From contig JAHDQY010000007.1 of assembly GCA_018433595.1 (NCBI GenBank), forward strand, positions 1 to 64,000: 64,000 bases of DNA, read 5' to 3'. The translations under genes and the position numbers were made by a program. Origin of the DNA: Synergistales bacterium. GTDB taxonomy: Bacteria; Synergistota; Synergistia; Synergistales; Aminithiophilaceae. Shown in pieces: positions 16,800-25,392 of this stretch. Numbering within the stretch: the first letter of the stretch is position 1; every line of letters begins with the position of its first letter. Below the pieces are notes generated by a model. The model was not told the origin of the DNA, ran no database searches, and saw only the letters and a program-made list of their open reading frames with translations.

Positions 16800-19029
16800 C
16801 TATCTCCGCTTCGCCAAGGGCGAAAGGAGCCCCCTCTCTCCGTGGGTCCTTCTCCTTCCGGCTGGTCTGATCGGGAAAGGCTATTCCAGGCTGCGGAACG
16901 GCCTCTTCGATCACGGCCTTCTCCCTGTCGAAGAGGCTCCGTTGCCGGTGATCAGCGTCGGCAATCTCACCGTCGGCGGCACGAACAAGACGCCCTTCGT
17001 CGAGATGCTGGCCCGACGCCTTGAGGAGATGGGGCTCCTCCCGGGGATTCTCTCCCGCGGTTACGGCGGGCGGGCCGGTGATCCCGTCATCATCCGGGGC
17101 GGCCGGGGTGACCGCTCCCTTGTCGGCGACGAACCTCTTCTGCTCTCGGGGCGTCTCCCTCACGTGCCGGTCGTCGTCTTTCCCGACCGCGTCCGAAGCG
17201 CCCGCCTTCTCGCCCGGGAGAGCGTCGCCGTCGCCGTCGCCGATGACGCCTTCCAGCATCGCCGTCTCGACCGCGACGTCGATGTGGTCCTTGTCGACGC
17301 CTGCTGTCCCTTCGGCAACGGCCGCATCGTGCCGGCCGGGACTCTCCGCGAGGGCCTGGAGGGGCTTCGCCGGGCCCATCTTGTCGTCATCACCAAATAC
17401 GATCAGGTCTCTCCGGAAGCTCTCGCCGCCCTGGTCATGCAGCTCTCCTCTCTGGTGGGACGGGAGCAGCTCTTCCTCTCCCGCCTCTGCCTTGAAGGCT
17501 GGAGCCGCTGGTCGGGGCGATGGATCGACAGTGTCGAGGCACCTCAGGGAAGGGCCTTCGCCTTCTGCGCCATCGGAAGTCCCTCCAGTTTCCGGTCGTT
17601 TCTCCTTGCCCAGGGCCTGGAGCTGGCCGGCGAACGGTTTTTCAGAGATCACCACCGTTTCGGTGCCGAGGAACTGACCGCTCTCGAGGCGGAAGCGCTG
17701 CGTCTCGGAGCGGATTATCTTGTCTGCACCGAAAAGGATGTCTATAACGTCCCTTCGGACTGGCAGCCTCAAGTGCCTCTCCATGTCCCCCGCGTCGCCT
17801 CCGTCGTCGATGACGAACCCCGATTCTGGCGGTCTCTCGTCGAGGCCCTGAAGCCGCGGTTCGTCGTCGTCACCAACGGGCATGGCGAAGACGCCATAGG
17901 GGCCGAGCTTGCCGGGAAATTGCGCCGATCTTTCCCCGCTTCCGAGGTTTACGCCTTCCCCCTTGTCGGAAGGGGAGTTCCCTACGAAAGGAAGGCCGTC
18001 CCCGTCGTGCCGCCGCCTTCGGTTACCCCGAGCGGAGGCGTTGTCAAGTACAGCCTCAGGGTGCTCTGGCAAGACCTGAGAGCGGGCCTTCTGCCTCAGA
18101 TTCTGGCCCAGCTCCGTTCCTGGCGGACCCTTCGCAGCCGATGCCGTACTCCCTTGTGCCTCGGTGATGTCTACCTCTTTCTTCACACCCTCTGGGGGCA
18201 GGGGCGAAAACCGCTCCTCGTCGCCACGGCGAAGACGGCCCTTCTTTCGGGTCACTTCCGCCTGGAGAGCTGGCTCCTGCGGCGTCGCTGCCGGGCCGTC
18301 TGGACCCGCGACGAGGCGACGGCCCGGCAGCTTCGAAGTCGGGGTCTCGAGGCTCGTTTCGCCGGCAATCCCATAATGGACCTCTTAGGTGATAATGATA
18401 GAGACGGGCTTCTCCTTCCCCCGTCCTCGGAGAGAATCCTTGTCCTTCCCGGCAGCCGCGATCGGGCCTATGACGATATCGGGCTGATCCTGGAGACGGT
18501 ACTGCTTCTCCATCGGCGGGGGAGAGACGATTTCCTCCTCGTTCCGGCGCCGACGCTGGAGCTGTCGAGGCTTCTGGGAGCCGCACCGCAGTGGCGTCTT
18601 GCAGGGACGGATCGCCTTCTTCATGACGGGGGTGCGAGGATCCACCTCTTCCAGGGGCCGGTGGCGGTGGCGGCGCGTCAGAGCCGCCTTGTCCTGGGGC
18701 TGGGAGGAACGGCCAATCAGGTCTGTGCCGGCCTCGGCCTTCCCGTCGTCTCCGTCAGGGAAAAGGGCAAGGAGGTCCAGCAGAAACTGCTCGGCGAGGC
18801 GGAGCGTCTTGTTCCCCCTCAGCCCGAGGCTCTGGCTGACGCCATCGATGAGATTCTCGGCGACGGAGAGCTTTTTCGACGCATGTCCGAAGCGGGCAAA
18901 AGGCGTCTCGGCGGCCCCGGCGCCCTTGATGATCTCATCTCCTTTGCCGGCGGGACCCTCGGATGGGAGGCCCGCCACGTGCTCTATGTGAAGCTTTCAG
19001 GTAAACTCAGAGGAGGAGAACCGATGTGA
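16777..19029 (+). CDS. lpxK: Fusion: tetraacyldisaccharide 4'-kinase LpxK + LpxB-like glycosyltransferase
   Basis: A single open frame of 750 residues. Residues about 1-355 are LpxK, which phosphorylates the 4' position of the lipid A disaccharide at the inner membrane. Landmarks are an N-terminal amphipathic/hydrophobic segment, 'ISVGNLTVGGTNKTPF', 'SRGYGG', 'DDAFQHRRL' and 'VDACCPFGNGRIVPAG'. From about residue 361 a second domain starts with 'VVVTNGHGEDAIGAELAG'. It continues through 'LPGSRDRAYDDIG' to 'GLGGTANQVCAGLGLPVV', the pattern of the LpxB-related family found in cyanobacteria. Single-domain LpxK is about 330 residues. The Walker A motif reads GGTNKTP where GGTGKTP is usual. Start ATG at 16777 (16780 also possible), overlapping msbA. 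Confidence 0.85.
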   Translation: MMGHLIDSYLRFAKGERSPLSPWVLLLPAGLIGKGYSRLRNGLFDHGLLPVEEAPLPVISVGNLTVGGTNKTPFVEMLARRLEEMGLLPGILSRGYGGRAGDPVIIRGGRGDRSLVGDEPLLLSGRLPHVPVVVFPDRVRSARLLARESVAVAVADDAFQHRRLDRDVDVVLVDACCPFGNGRIVPAGTLREGLEGLRRAHLVVITKYDQVSPEALAALVMQLSSLVGREQLFLSRLCLEGWSRWSGRWIDSVEAPQGRAFAFCAIGSPSSFRSFLLAQGLELAGERFFRDHHRFGAEELTALEAEALRLGADYLVCTEKDVYNVPSDWQPQVPLHVPRVASVVDDEPRFWRSLVEALKPRFVVVTNGHGEDAIGAELAGKLRRSFPASEVYAFPLVGRGVPYERKAVPVVPPPSVTPSGGVVKYSLRVLWQDLRAGLLPQILAQLRSWRTLRSRCRTPLCLGDVYLFLHTLWGQGRKPLLVATAKTALLSGHFRLESWLLRRRCRAVWTRDEATARQLRSRGLEARFAGNPIMDLLGDNDRDGLLLPPSSERILVLPGSRDRAYDDIGLILETVLLLHRRGRDDFLLVPAPTLELSRLLGAAPQWRLAGTDRLLHDGGARIHLFQGPVAVAARQSRLVLGLGGTANQVCAGLGLPVVSVREKGKEVQQKLLGEAERLVPPQPEALADAIDEILGDGELFRRMSEAGKRRLGGPGALDDLISFAGGTLGWEARHVLYVKLSGKLRGGEPM

Positions 19030-19766
19030 CCACCCTTGCCGTCATTCCCGCCCGTCTCGGCAGCACCCGGCTGCCGGGCAAGCCTCTTGTCGAGATCGGA
19101 GGAGTTCCTCTTGTCGTGCGGGTTCTGCGCCGCGTTCAGCGCTGCCGGACCATCGACCGCGTCATCGTTGCCGCCGACGATGAGCGCGTCGTCGAGGCCG
19201 TCTCCGCCTGCGGCGCCGAGGTCGTCATGACGCCGGCCGACCTTGCCAGCGGCGGTGACCGTGTCGCCTGGGTCGCCCGAAAGAGACCCGAGGCCGGGAT
19301 CGTCCTCAACATCCAGGTCGACGATCCCCTTGTCGGACCTGATCTCATCGATCCTCTCGTGGCGGCCCTCGAGGAGCGGCCCGACGTCTCTCTGGCCCTC
19401 GCGGCCAAGCGGATCGAGAAGGAGGAGGAGATCGGCAATCCCAACATCGTCAAGACTGTCTTCTCGCGTCGAGGCGAGGCCCTCTACTTCAGCCGCTCTC
19501 CGATTCCGTACCCGCGCAACCCGGGCGGCTGCTGGTACAAGCATATCGGTCCCTACGTCTATCGGCGGGAGCTCCTTCTCCAGTTCTCCGCTTGGCCCCG
19601 GACGCCTCTCGAAGAGACGGAAAGTCTCGAGATGCTTCGCCTTCTCGAACGGGGAGAGACGATTCTCGTCGTTCCCGTGGAGCGGGATACCATCGAAATT
19701 GACACTCCCGAAGACGTGGCGGCGCTGGAGCGCTATCTCAGAGAAAAAGGGGACGACCTCCTATGA
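19026..19766 (+). CDS. kdsB: CMP-Kdo (or CMP-Kdo8N) synthetase KdsB
   Basis: Cytidylyltransferase that activates Kdo with CTP. It is 246 residues, normal length. The CTP site is '[16 protein letters not shown]'; '[14 protein letters not shown]' and 'IEIDTPEDV' are typical of the family. Two signature stretches differ from the usual form: 'NIQVDDPLV' where 'NxQGDEP' is expected, and 'SGGDR' where 'SGTDR' is expected. The metal-binding aspartate appears kept. Given the kdnB-kdnA pair downstream, the enzyme may prefer 8-amino-Kdo; this is inference. GTG start overlapping the lpxK-fusion stop. Confidence 0.88.
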   Translation: MTTLAVIPARLGSTRLPGKPLVEIGGVPLVVRVLRRVQRCRTIDRVIVAADDERVVEAVSACGAEVVMTPADLASGGDRVAWVARKRPEAGIVLNIQVDDPLVGPDLIDPLVAALEERPDVSLALAAKRIEKEEEIGNPNIVKTVFSRRGEALYFSRSPIPYPRNPGGCWYKHIGPYVYRRELLLQFSAWPRTPLEETESLEMLRLLERGETILVVPVERDTIEIDTPEDVAALERYLREKGDDLL

Positions 19767-20623
19767 TTCGCCCTGTCGCTATCGGAAAGATCCTCGTCGG
19801 CGAGGGCCCTCTCGTCGTTGTCGCAGGTCCCTGTGTCATCGAAAGCGAAGATCTGGCTTTCGAGACGGCCCGCCGGGCGAGCGAGATCTGCTCCTCCCTC
19901 GGTCTGCCCTACATCTTCAAGGCCTCCTTCGACAAGGCCAACCGAACCTCCATTCACAGCTTCCGAGGTCCCGGCCTCGACGAGGGGCTGAGGATTCTCG
20001 ACGGCATCAAAAAAACGATCGGCTGCCCCGTTCTCACCGATATCCACGAGCCCTGGCAGGCCGAACCCGTCGCTGCCGTGGCCGACGTGCTTCAGATTCC
20101 GGCCTTTCTCTGCCGCCAGACGGACCTTCTCGTCGCCGCCGCCGAGACGGGACGGGCGGTCAACGTCAAGAAAGCCCAGTTCCTGGCGCCTCAGGACATG
20201 AAAAGTGTCGTCGAGAAGTGCCGTCAGGCTGGCAACGAGAAGGTGATCCTCTGCGAGCGGGGGACCTCCTTCGGCTATCGTCAGCTTGTCGTCGACTTTC
20301 GCTCTCTCCCCCTGATGCGGGAGCTGGGCTGTCCCGTCATGTTCGATGCCACCCACAGCGTCCAGATGCCCGGAGGACAGGGGAGCTCTTCCGGCGGCGA
20401 CCGCCGCTTCGTCCTGCCTCTGGCCCGGGCCGCCGTCGCTCTCGGCGTCGACGCGCTCTTTGTCGAAACCCATCCCGATCCGGCCGCGGCCCGGAGCGAC
20501 GGCCCCAATATGGTGCCTCTTTCGAGGTTGAGGTTCCTCCTGGAAGAGCTTGTCGCCATCGACGGCCTGGTCCGGGGCAGGCTGGGACCGGCGGTTCTCG
20601 ACTGGGCCGAGGAACGGCCATGA
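19763..20623 (+). CDS. kdsA: Kdo-8-phosphate synthase KdsA
   Basis: Condenses phosphoenolpyruvate with arabinose-5-phosphate to Kdo-8-phosphate. It is 286 residues forming one (beta/alpha)8 barrel. Family marks are '[10 protein letters not shown]' near residue 20, '[12 protein letters not shown]', 'LTDIHEP', '[15 protein letters not shown]' and 'FDATHSVQ'. The 'CERG' cysteine matters because metal-dependent KdsA carries a cysteine early in the barrel, here at 'GPCVIES'; the enzyme is therefore likely the metal-dependent type. Overlaps by four bases on both sides. Confidence 0.95.
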   Translation: MIRPVAIGKILVGEGPLVVVAGPCVIESEDLAFETARRASEICSSLGLPYIFKASFDKANRTSIHSFRGPGLDEGLRILDGIKKTIGCPVLTDIHEPWQAEPVAAVADVLQIPAFLCRQTDLLVAAAETGRAVNVKKAQFLAPQDMKSVVEKCRQAGNEKVILCERGTSFGYRQLVVDFRSLPLMRELGCPVMFDATHSVQMPGGQGSSSGGDRRFVLPLARAAVALGVDALFVETHPDPAAARSDGPNMVPLSRLRFLLEELVAIDGLVRGRLGPAVLDWAEERP

Positions 20624-21615
20624 AGACCTCCTGCGACAAGGTCTGGACCGACCAGGAGCTGCTTGCCACGGGGCGGGCCGTCCTCTTCGACGAAGCCCGG
20701 GAGCTTCAGGCCGCCGCCGATCGTCTCGGCATGGAGCTCGTGGAGGCGGCGAGACTGATCCACCGCTGCAAGGGGCGGGTCGTCGTCGTCGGCCTGGGCA
20801 AATCGGGCCTGATCGGAAGGAAGATCGCCGCGACGCTGGCCTCCCTCGGAACGCCCGCCTTTTTCCTTCATGCCGCCGAGGGTGTCCACGGCGACCTCGG
20901 CATGGTCCGTCCCGAGGATGTGGGCCTTTTCATCAGTAACAGCGGTGAAACCCGGGAGGTCCTGGAGCTGATTCCCTTCTTCCGCCGCATCGGCGCCGCC
21001 GTCGTCGCCTTTTCCGGCCGGAGCGCCTCCCGCCTGGCCCGCGAGGCCGACGTCGTCCTCCTGACGACGGTGACGCGCGAGGCCGATCCTCTGGGTCTGG
21101 CCCCGACGAGCAGCACCACGGTCCAGCTCGCCGTCGGCGATGCCCTGGCCGCCATGGTCACCGAACTTCGAGGCCTTCGCCAGGAGGATTTCGCCCTCTT
21201 CCACCCCGGGGGCGCCTTGGGGAGGAAGCTGCTGCTTCGCGTCGAAGACCTGATGGGACCGTCGGAAAGGCTCCCCCTCGTCTGCCGGGAGGCGTCCGTC
21301 AAGGACGCCCTCTTCGAGATCACCAGCAAGGGTTACGGGGCAACCGGTGTCGTCGACGCCGAAAGAAGGCTCGTCGGAATTTTCACCGACGGGGACCTGC
21401 GCCGCCTCCTCGAGCGCCGCGGCGTCCAGGCCATGGAGGACCCCATCACTCAGTCGATGACGAAAAACCCCAAGGTCATCTCTCCCGACAGACTTGCCGT
21501 AGAGGCCCTGCGTCTCATGGAGAAGTGGGAGGTGACGGTCCTCGTCGTCGCCGTCGAGGGGTGTCCCGTGGCGATGATCCACCTTCACGACCTGCTCAAG
21601 GCCGGGCTCGCCTGA
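20620..21615 (+). CDS. kdsD: Arabinose-5-phosphate isomerase KdsD/KpsF
   Basis: Interconverts ribulose-5-phosphate and arabinose-5-phosphate, feeding KdsA. It is 331 residues. A SIS sugar-isomerase domain at about 40-190 contains '[20 protein letters not shown]' and '[11 protein letters not shown]'. A CBS pair follows at about 205-330 ('[13 protein letters not shown]'). The family histidine occurs in 'EGVHGDLGM'. The ATG at 20620 overlaps the kdsA stop. The long in-frame extension upstream is the other frame of kdsB/kdsA. Confidence 0.94.
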   Translation: MKTSCDKVWTDQELLATGRAVLFDEARELQAAADRLGMELVEAARLIHRCKGRVVVVGLGKSGLIGRKIAATLASLGTPAFFLHAAEGVHGDLGMVRPEDVGLFISNSGETREVLELIPFFRRIGAAVVAFSGRSASRLAREADVVLLTTVTREADPLGLAPTSSTTVQLAVGDALAAMVTELRGLRQEDFALFHPGGALGRKLLLRVEDLMGPSERLPLVCREASVKDALFEITSKGYGATGVVDAERRLVGIFTDGDLRRLLERRGVQAMEDPITQSMTKNPKVISPDRLAVEALRLMEKWEVTVLVVAVEGCPVAMIHLHDLLKAGLA

Positions 21616-21619
21616 GGAG

Positions 21620-22873
21620 ATGATGAGGCTCTATCCGGCACTTCTGGCGACGTTCTACCTGGCCGCCTATCCCTGGCTTGCCCGACGCTACCGCGAAGGT
21701 TTCGACGAACGGCGCGGTATCTACGATAAACTGACTATTCCGGAGGGGCGGCGCCCTCTCTGGGTCCATGCCGTCTCCGTCGGCGAAGTCCAATCGGCGT
21801 CACCTCTCCTGCGTCTTGCCAGAGAGACCGCAGGCGACATGCCGCTTCTTCTTTCGACGGTGACGGCTACGGGGCGTCAGATGGCCGACCGGATCCTCGA
21901 CGGAGTCATCGACGGTCACGTCTACTACCCCTGGGATGTCTCCTGGATCGTCAGGCGCGCTCTTGAGGCCCTTCGTCCACGCTGCTATGTCGCCGTCGAG
22001 ACCGAGATCTGGCCCGGCCTCCTTGAAGCGCTCGGCAGGCGGGACGTCCCCGCCTTCCTCGTCAACGGCCGTCTTTCCGAGCACTCTTTCAGGCGCATGA
22101 GCCGATGGCCTTCCTTCTGGCGGGAGGCCTACGGCTTCTTCGAAAGGATCCTGGTCCGGGCCGACGACGACATGGAACGCTTTCTTGCGCTGGGAATCGC
22201 CCCGGAAAAGCTGCACCTGACCGGCGATCTCAAGATCGACGCCCTGCTTCATCGCCACCGGCGGGCGGACCTCACCCGGGTTCGGCAGGTGACCGCCGGC
22301 GAAGGGCCGCTTTTCGTCGCCGGAAGCACTCACGAGGGGGAGGAGGCGATCGTTCTGGAGGCCTTCCGCCGTCTCCGGCTCATTGCCCCATCGGCCCGGC
22401 TTGCCGTTGTTCCCCGCCATCCCGAGAGGGCGTCTTCGGTCCTCTCCCTCTGCCGGGAGGCCTTCCCCTCCTCCCTCCTGTCGCAAAGGAGGGCTGGCTG
22501 GGATATACTGGTCGTCGATCAGGTGGGGCTCCTTTTCGACCTCTACGGAGTCGCCGTGAGCGCCTTTGTCGGAGGGAGCCTTGTTCCCCGGGGAGGGCAG
22601 AACCTGCTTGAACCCGCCTGCTGGGGACTTCCGCTCTCTCATGGCCCGCACATGGAGGATTTCGCCCTCTCGGCCCGTGACCTTGCCCGGGTCGGCGTGG
22701 CTCATGTCGTCGAGGATGCCGCGGAGATGGCCCGATTCTGGATGCAATCGCTTGATGGCGCCTTTCAGTCCCGGGCTGCGGAAGGCGCCGGGGCCTTTTT
22801 CGAAGCCCAGGGAGGGGCCGCTTCTCGGGTGTGGAGCTTTATGGAACCCTATTTGAATCAAAACAGGAGATGA
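21620..22873 (+). CDS. waaA: Kdo transferase WaaA (KdtA)
   Basis: Transfers Kdo from CMP-Kdo to lipid IVA on the inner leaflet. It is 417 residues of GT-B fold with a short N-terminal hydrophobic anchor (about 3-20). The catalytic glutamate is in 'VHAVSVGEVQSA'. 'ETEIWPGLL', 'LVNGRLSEHSFRR' and 'FVGGSLVPRGGQNLLEP' are classical WaaA marks. Two adjacent ATGs (21620, 21623) follow GAGGAG. Whether it adds one or more Kdo units cannot be told. Confidence 0.94.
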   Translation: MMRLYPALLATFYLAAYPWLARRYREGFDERRGIYDKLTIPEGRRPLWVHAVSVGEVQSASPLLRLARETAGDMPLLLSTVTATGRQMADRILDGVIDGHVYYPWDVSWIVRRALEALRPRCYVAVETEIWPGLLEALGRRDVPAFLVNGRLSEHSFRRMSRWPSFWREAYGFFERILVRADDDMERFLALGIAPEKLHLTGDLKIDALLHRHRRADLTRVRQVTAGEGPLFVAGSTHEGEEAIVLEAFRRLRLIAPSARLAVVPRHPERASSVLSLCREAFPSSLLSQRRAGWDILVVDQVGLLFDLYGVAVSAFVGGSLVPRGGQNLLEPACWGLPLSHGPHMEDFALSARDLARVGVAHVVEDAAEMARFWMQSLDGAFQSRAAEGAGAFFEAQGGAASRVWSFMEPYLNQNRR

Positions 22874-22877
22874 TGCC

Positions 22878-24038
22878 ATGAACTTCAGTATGTTCCTCTC
22901 GGGCCGGATCAGCTTCGGCCCAGGAGTGTCGTCCCAGGTGGGTTTCCAGGCCAAAAAACTCGGCGCTTCACGGGCTGTCCTCGTCACCGACAAGACAATG
23001 GAGGCCCTGGGGCTGGCCGACAGGATCGGCGATCATCTCTCCGAGGCCGGTGTCGAGACCTGTCTTTTCACCGGCGTCGAACCCGAGCCCTCGGTGGAGA
23101 CGACCGACGCCGTTGCCCAGCTGGCCCGCCAGCAGGACTGCCAGCTCGTCGTCGGCCTCGGCGGAGGAAGCAGCATGGACGTGGCCAAGGCCGTCAGCAT
23201 TCTCATCACCAACGAAGGTTCCGCCGCCGACTATCAGGGACTGGGACTCGTAAAAAACCCCGGCGTCCCCAAAATCATGATCCCCACGACGGCCGGGACG
23301 GGGTCGGAAGTCACCTTCACGGCCGTTCTCATCCGCCGCAGCGACGGTGTCAAGGGCGGCATCAACGACGACAAGCTCTTCCCCGACTACAGTCTCCTCG
23401 ACCCCGAGTTGACCCTCTCCATGCCGCCCCAGGTGACGGCTTCGACGGGAATGGACGCCCTCTGCCATGCCCTGGAGGCCTACACGAGCCGCCAGGCCTC
23501 TCCTTTCAGCGATCTCTTCGCCGAAGAGGCCCTCATGCGTATCGGCTCCTGGTTGCGGGTGGCCACCCTCAACGGCAAGGACCTCGAGGCGCGGAGCGAG
23601 ATGATGCTCGCCGCCCTCTACGGAGGCATCGCCCTGGCCAACGCCGGCGTCACGGCCTGCCACGCCCTCTCCTACCCCCTGGGAGGCATGTTCGGCATCG
23701 CTCACGGCCAGGCCAACGCCCTCCTCATTCCCTATGTGGCCCGATTCAACGCCCTGGCCCGGCCGGACAAGTTCTCCGCCGCCGCATCCCTGCTCGGCTA
23801 CATCGAAGAAGAGATCCCGCAGCGCGATGCGGCCCTTCTCTGTGCCGACGCCCTTGAAGAGCTCTCCGAAGATCTGGGCCTTCCCCGTACGCTGAAACAG
23901 CTCAAGGCGGGCATCACCCCCGCTCATTTCGACGAAATGGCCGAAAAGGCCCTTGCCGTGGCCCGCCCCATGGAAAACAACCCCCGCGTCATGACCAAGG
24001 AAGACTGCATCACCCTTTACAGGGAGGCGATGGAATAA
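22878..24038 (+). CDS. kdnB: Iron-dependent alcohol dehydrogenase, predicted KdnB (Kdo 8-dehydrogenase)
   Basis: A 386-residue group III metal-dependent alcohol dehydrogenase. The NAD site is 'VVGLGGGSSMDVAKAV', followed by 'TTAGTGSEVTF'. Metal ligands are in 'TGMDALCHALEAYTS' and 'GIAHGQANALL'. On sequence alone the substrate is open (butanol-type dehydrogenases share all this). It lies immediately after waaA and overlaps a DegT aminotransferase by one base. In Shewanella oneidensis a similar pair, KdnB and KdnA, converts Kdo to 8-amino-3,8-dideoxy-Kdo. I therefore predict that it oxidises the C8 hydroxyl of Kdo. The family is sure; the specific role is likely but not shown. Confidence 0.68.
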   Translation: MNFSMFLSGRISFGPGVSSQVGFQAKKLGASRAVLVTDKTMEALGLADRIGDHLSEAGVETCLFTGVEPEPSVETTDAVAQLARQQDCQLVVGLGGGSSMDVAKAVSILITNEGSAADYQGLGLVKNPGVPKIMIPTTAGTGSEVTFTAVLIRRSDGVKGGINDDKLFPDYSLLDPELTLSMPPQVTASTGMDALCHALEAYTSRQASPFSDLFAEEALMRIGSWLRVATLNGKDLEARSEMMLAALYGGIALANAGVTACHALSYPLGGMFGIAHGQANALLIPYVARFNALARPDKFSAAASLLGYIEEEIPQRDAALLCADALEELSEDLGLPRTLKQLKAGITPAHFDEMAEKALAVARPMENNPRVMTKEDCITLYREAME

Positions 24039-25237
24039 TGCCCGGCTTTGAACTGTTCGACCAGAGGGAGATCGATGCCCTCGCTGACGTGATCAACCGC
24101 AAGATGGTTCACCGCTACTCCTTCAATGACAGCCGCGGCGGCATCTACCGCGTCGAGGAATTCGAACGGGCCGTCGCCGATCATGTCGGCGCCCGCCACT
24201 GTCTTGCCGTCAGCAGCGGCTCGGCATCGCTCTATGTGGCCATGAAGGCCTGCGGCATCGGCCCCGGCGACGAGATCATCACCTCGCCCTTCACCTTCAT
24301 CGCCAGCATCGAGGCCATTCTCGAGTGCGGCGCCGTCCCCGTTCTGGCCGAGATCGACGAGAGCCTCAACCTCGACCCCGAATCGGTCAAGCCGCTTATC
24401 AACGAGAGGACCAAGGCGGTCATGCCCGTCCACATGTTCGGATCGGCCGCCGACATGGACGCCTTCGGCCGCCTCTGCGCCGACTACGGCCTGGCCCTCT
24501 TCGAGGACTCCTGCCAGGCCATGGGGGCCACCTTCCGGGGACGCTCCGCCGGAACCTTCGGCCTCTGGGGAACCTACAGCCTCGACCCCTACAAGATCAT
24601 CACCGTCGGCGAGGGAGGCCTCATCGTCACCGACGACGAGGAGCTCTACCGCCGCATGGAGTACTATCACGACCACGGCCACATCCATGACAAGACCATC
24701 GACAGAGGGGCGGAAGGCAAGCACTGCCTGGGCTTCAACTTCCGCATGAGCGAGCTCCAGGGTGCCCTGGGCCTGGTTCAGCTGACCAAGCTCGAAGGGG
24801 CCCTGGCCGCCCTGAGGGGTCACAAGAGGGCCATCCTTGAGGCCGTGGCCGACCTTGGCCTCGCCTACAGAGTCCATGCCGACCCCGAAGGGGACAGCGC
24901 CACCCAGATCGTCTTCCTCCTCCCCGACGAGGCCTCGGCCCGGCGGTTCCAGAAGGCGTCGAAGGAGGTCGGCGTCGGCTGCGGCAACCTCTCCGACAAC
25001 ACCTGGCACTACGCCCGGCATTGGCAGACCCTTCGCGACGGAGCCCTCTACAGCCGGACCCGCTGTCCCTACGACTGTCCCTATGTGGAGGCCATGCCCG
25101 AATATCGCCCCGTCGAATGGCCCCGAACCCATGCCGTCCTGAGCCGGACGGCTGTCTACGGCCTCTCTATCGCCATGATGGAGGAGCAGATCGGAAAGAT
25201 CGTCAAGGCCATCAGGGCCGGAACGGCCGCTCTCTGA
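24038..25237 (+). CDS. kdnA: DegT/DnrJ/EryC1 aminotransferase, predicted KdnA (Kdo8N synthase)
   Basis: A 399-residue PLP-dependent sugar aminotransferase. 'SSGSASLYVAMKACGIGPGD' binds the cofactor phosphate, 'FEDSCQAMGA' holds the ring aspartate, and the Schiff-base lysine is in 'YSLDPYKIITVGEGG'. With the dehydrogenase before it, it would transaminate the 8-aldehyde of Kdo to give 8-amino-Kdo. The opening 'MPGFELF' and the segment 'DPEGDSA' agree with my memory of S. oneidensis KdnA; an alignment is needed to confirm. The start overlaps the kdnB stop as TAATG. It is the last gene before a 62-bp palindrome that closes the operon. Confidence 0.7.
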   Translation: MPGFELFDQREIDALADVINRKMVHRYSFNDSRGGIYRVEEFERAVADHVGARHCLAVSSGSASLYVAMKACGIGPGDEIITSPFTFIASIEAILECGAVPVLAEIDESLNLDPESVKPLINERTKAVMPVHMFGSAADMDAFGRLCADYGLALFEDSCQAMGATFRGRSAGTFGLWGTYSLDPYKIITVGEGGLIVTDDEELYRRMEYYHDHGHIHDKTIDRGAEGKHCLGFNFRMSELQGALGLVQLTKLEGALAALRGHKRAILEAVADLGLAYRVHADPEGDSATQIVFLLPDEASARRFQKASKEVGVGCGNLSDNTWHYARHWQTLRDGALYSRTRCPYDCPYVEAMPEYRPVEWPRTHAVLSRTAVYGLSIAMMEEQIGKIVKAIRAGTAAL

Positions 25238-25257
25238 CAAGGATTGCCCGAACCCGA

Positions 25258-25319
25258 CCTTGGACACGCAAAGGGGAAGCCGTCGCCGCGGCGACGGCTT
25301 CCCCTTTGCGTGTCCAAGG
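25258..25319. repeat. 62-bp perfect palindrome (31-bp arms, no spacer)
   Basis: The left arm (25258-25288, starting CCTTGGACACGC) is the exact reverse complement of the right arm (25289-25319, ending GCGTGTCCAAGG). It lies 20 bases after the kdnA stop. It would form a very stable RNA hairpin, but no T-run follows, so it may be a Rho-type barrier, an RNA 3'-end protector or a mobile repeat rather than a classical terminator. Confidence 0.9.
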
Positions 25320-25392
25320 CGTTTCTCCAAGGTTCTCAATGTTACAATGGCGTAAGGGATTTCATCCTCATCGATCAAGGGGGCCGTCCGTT

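Noticed and set aside
22878-24038. Butanol/1,3-propanediol-type dehydrogenase for fermentation
   Set aside because: The family motifs allow it, but tight linkage to waaA and a DegT aminotransferase makes the Kdo8N role more likely; kept as an alternative.
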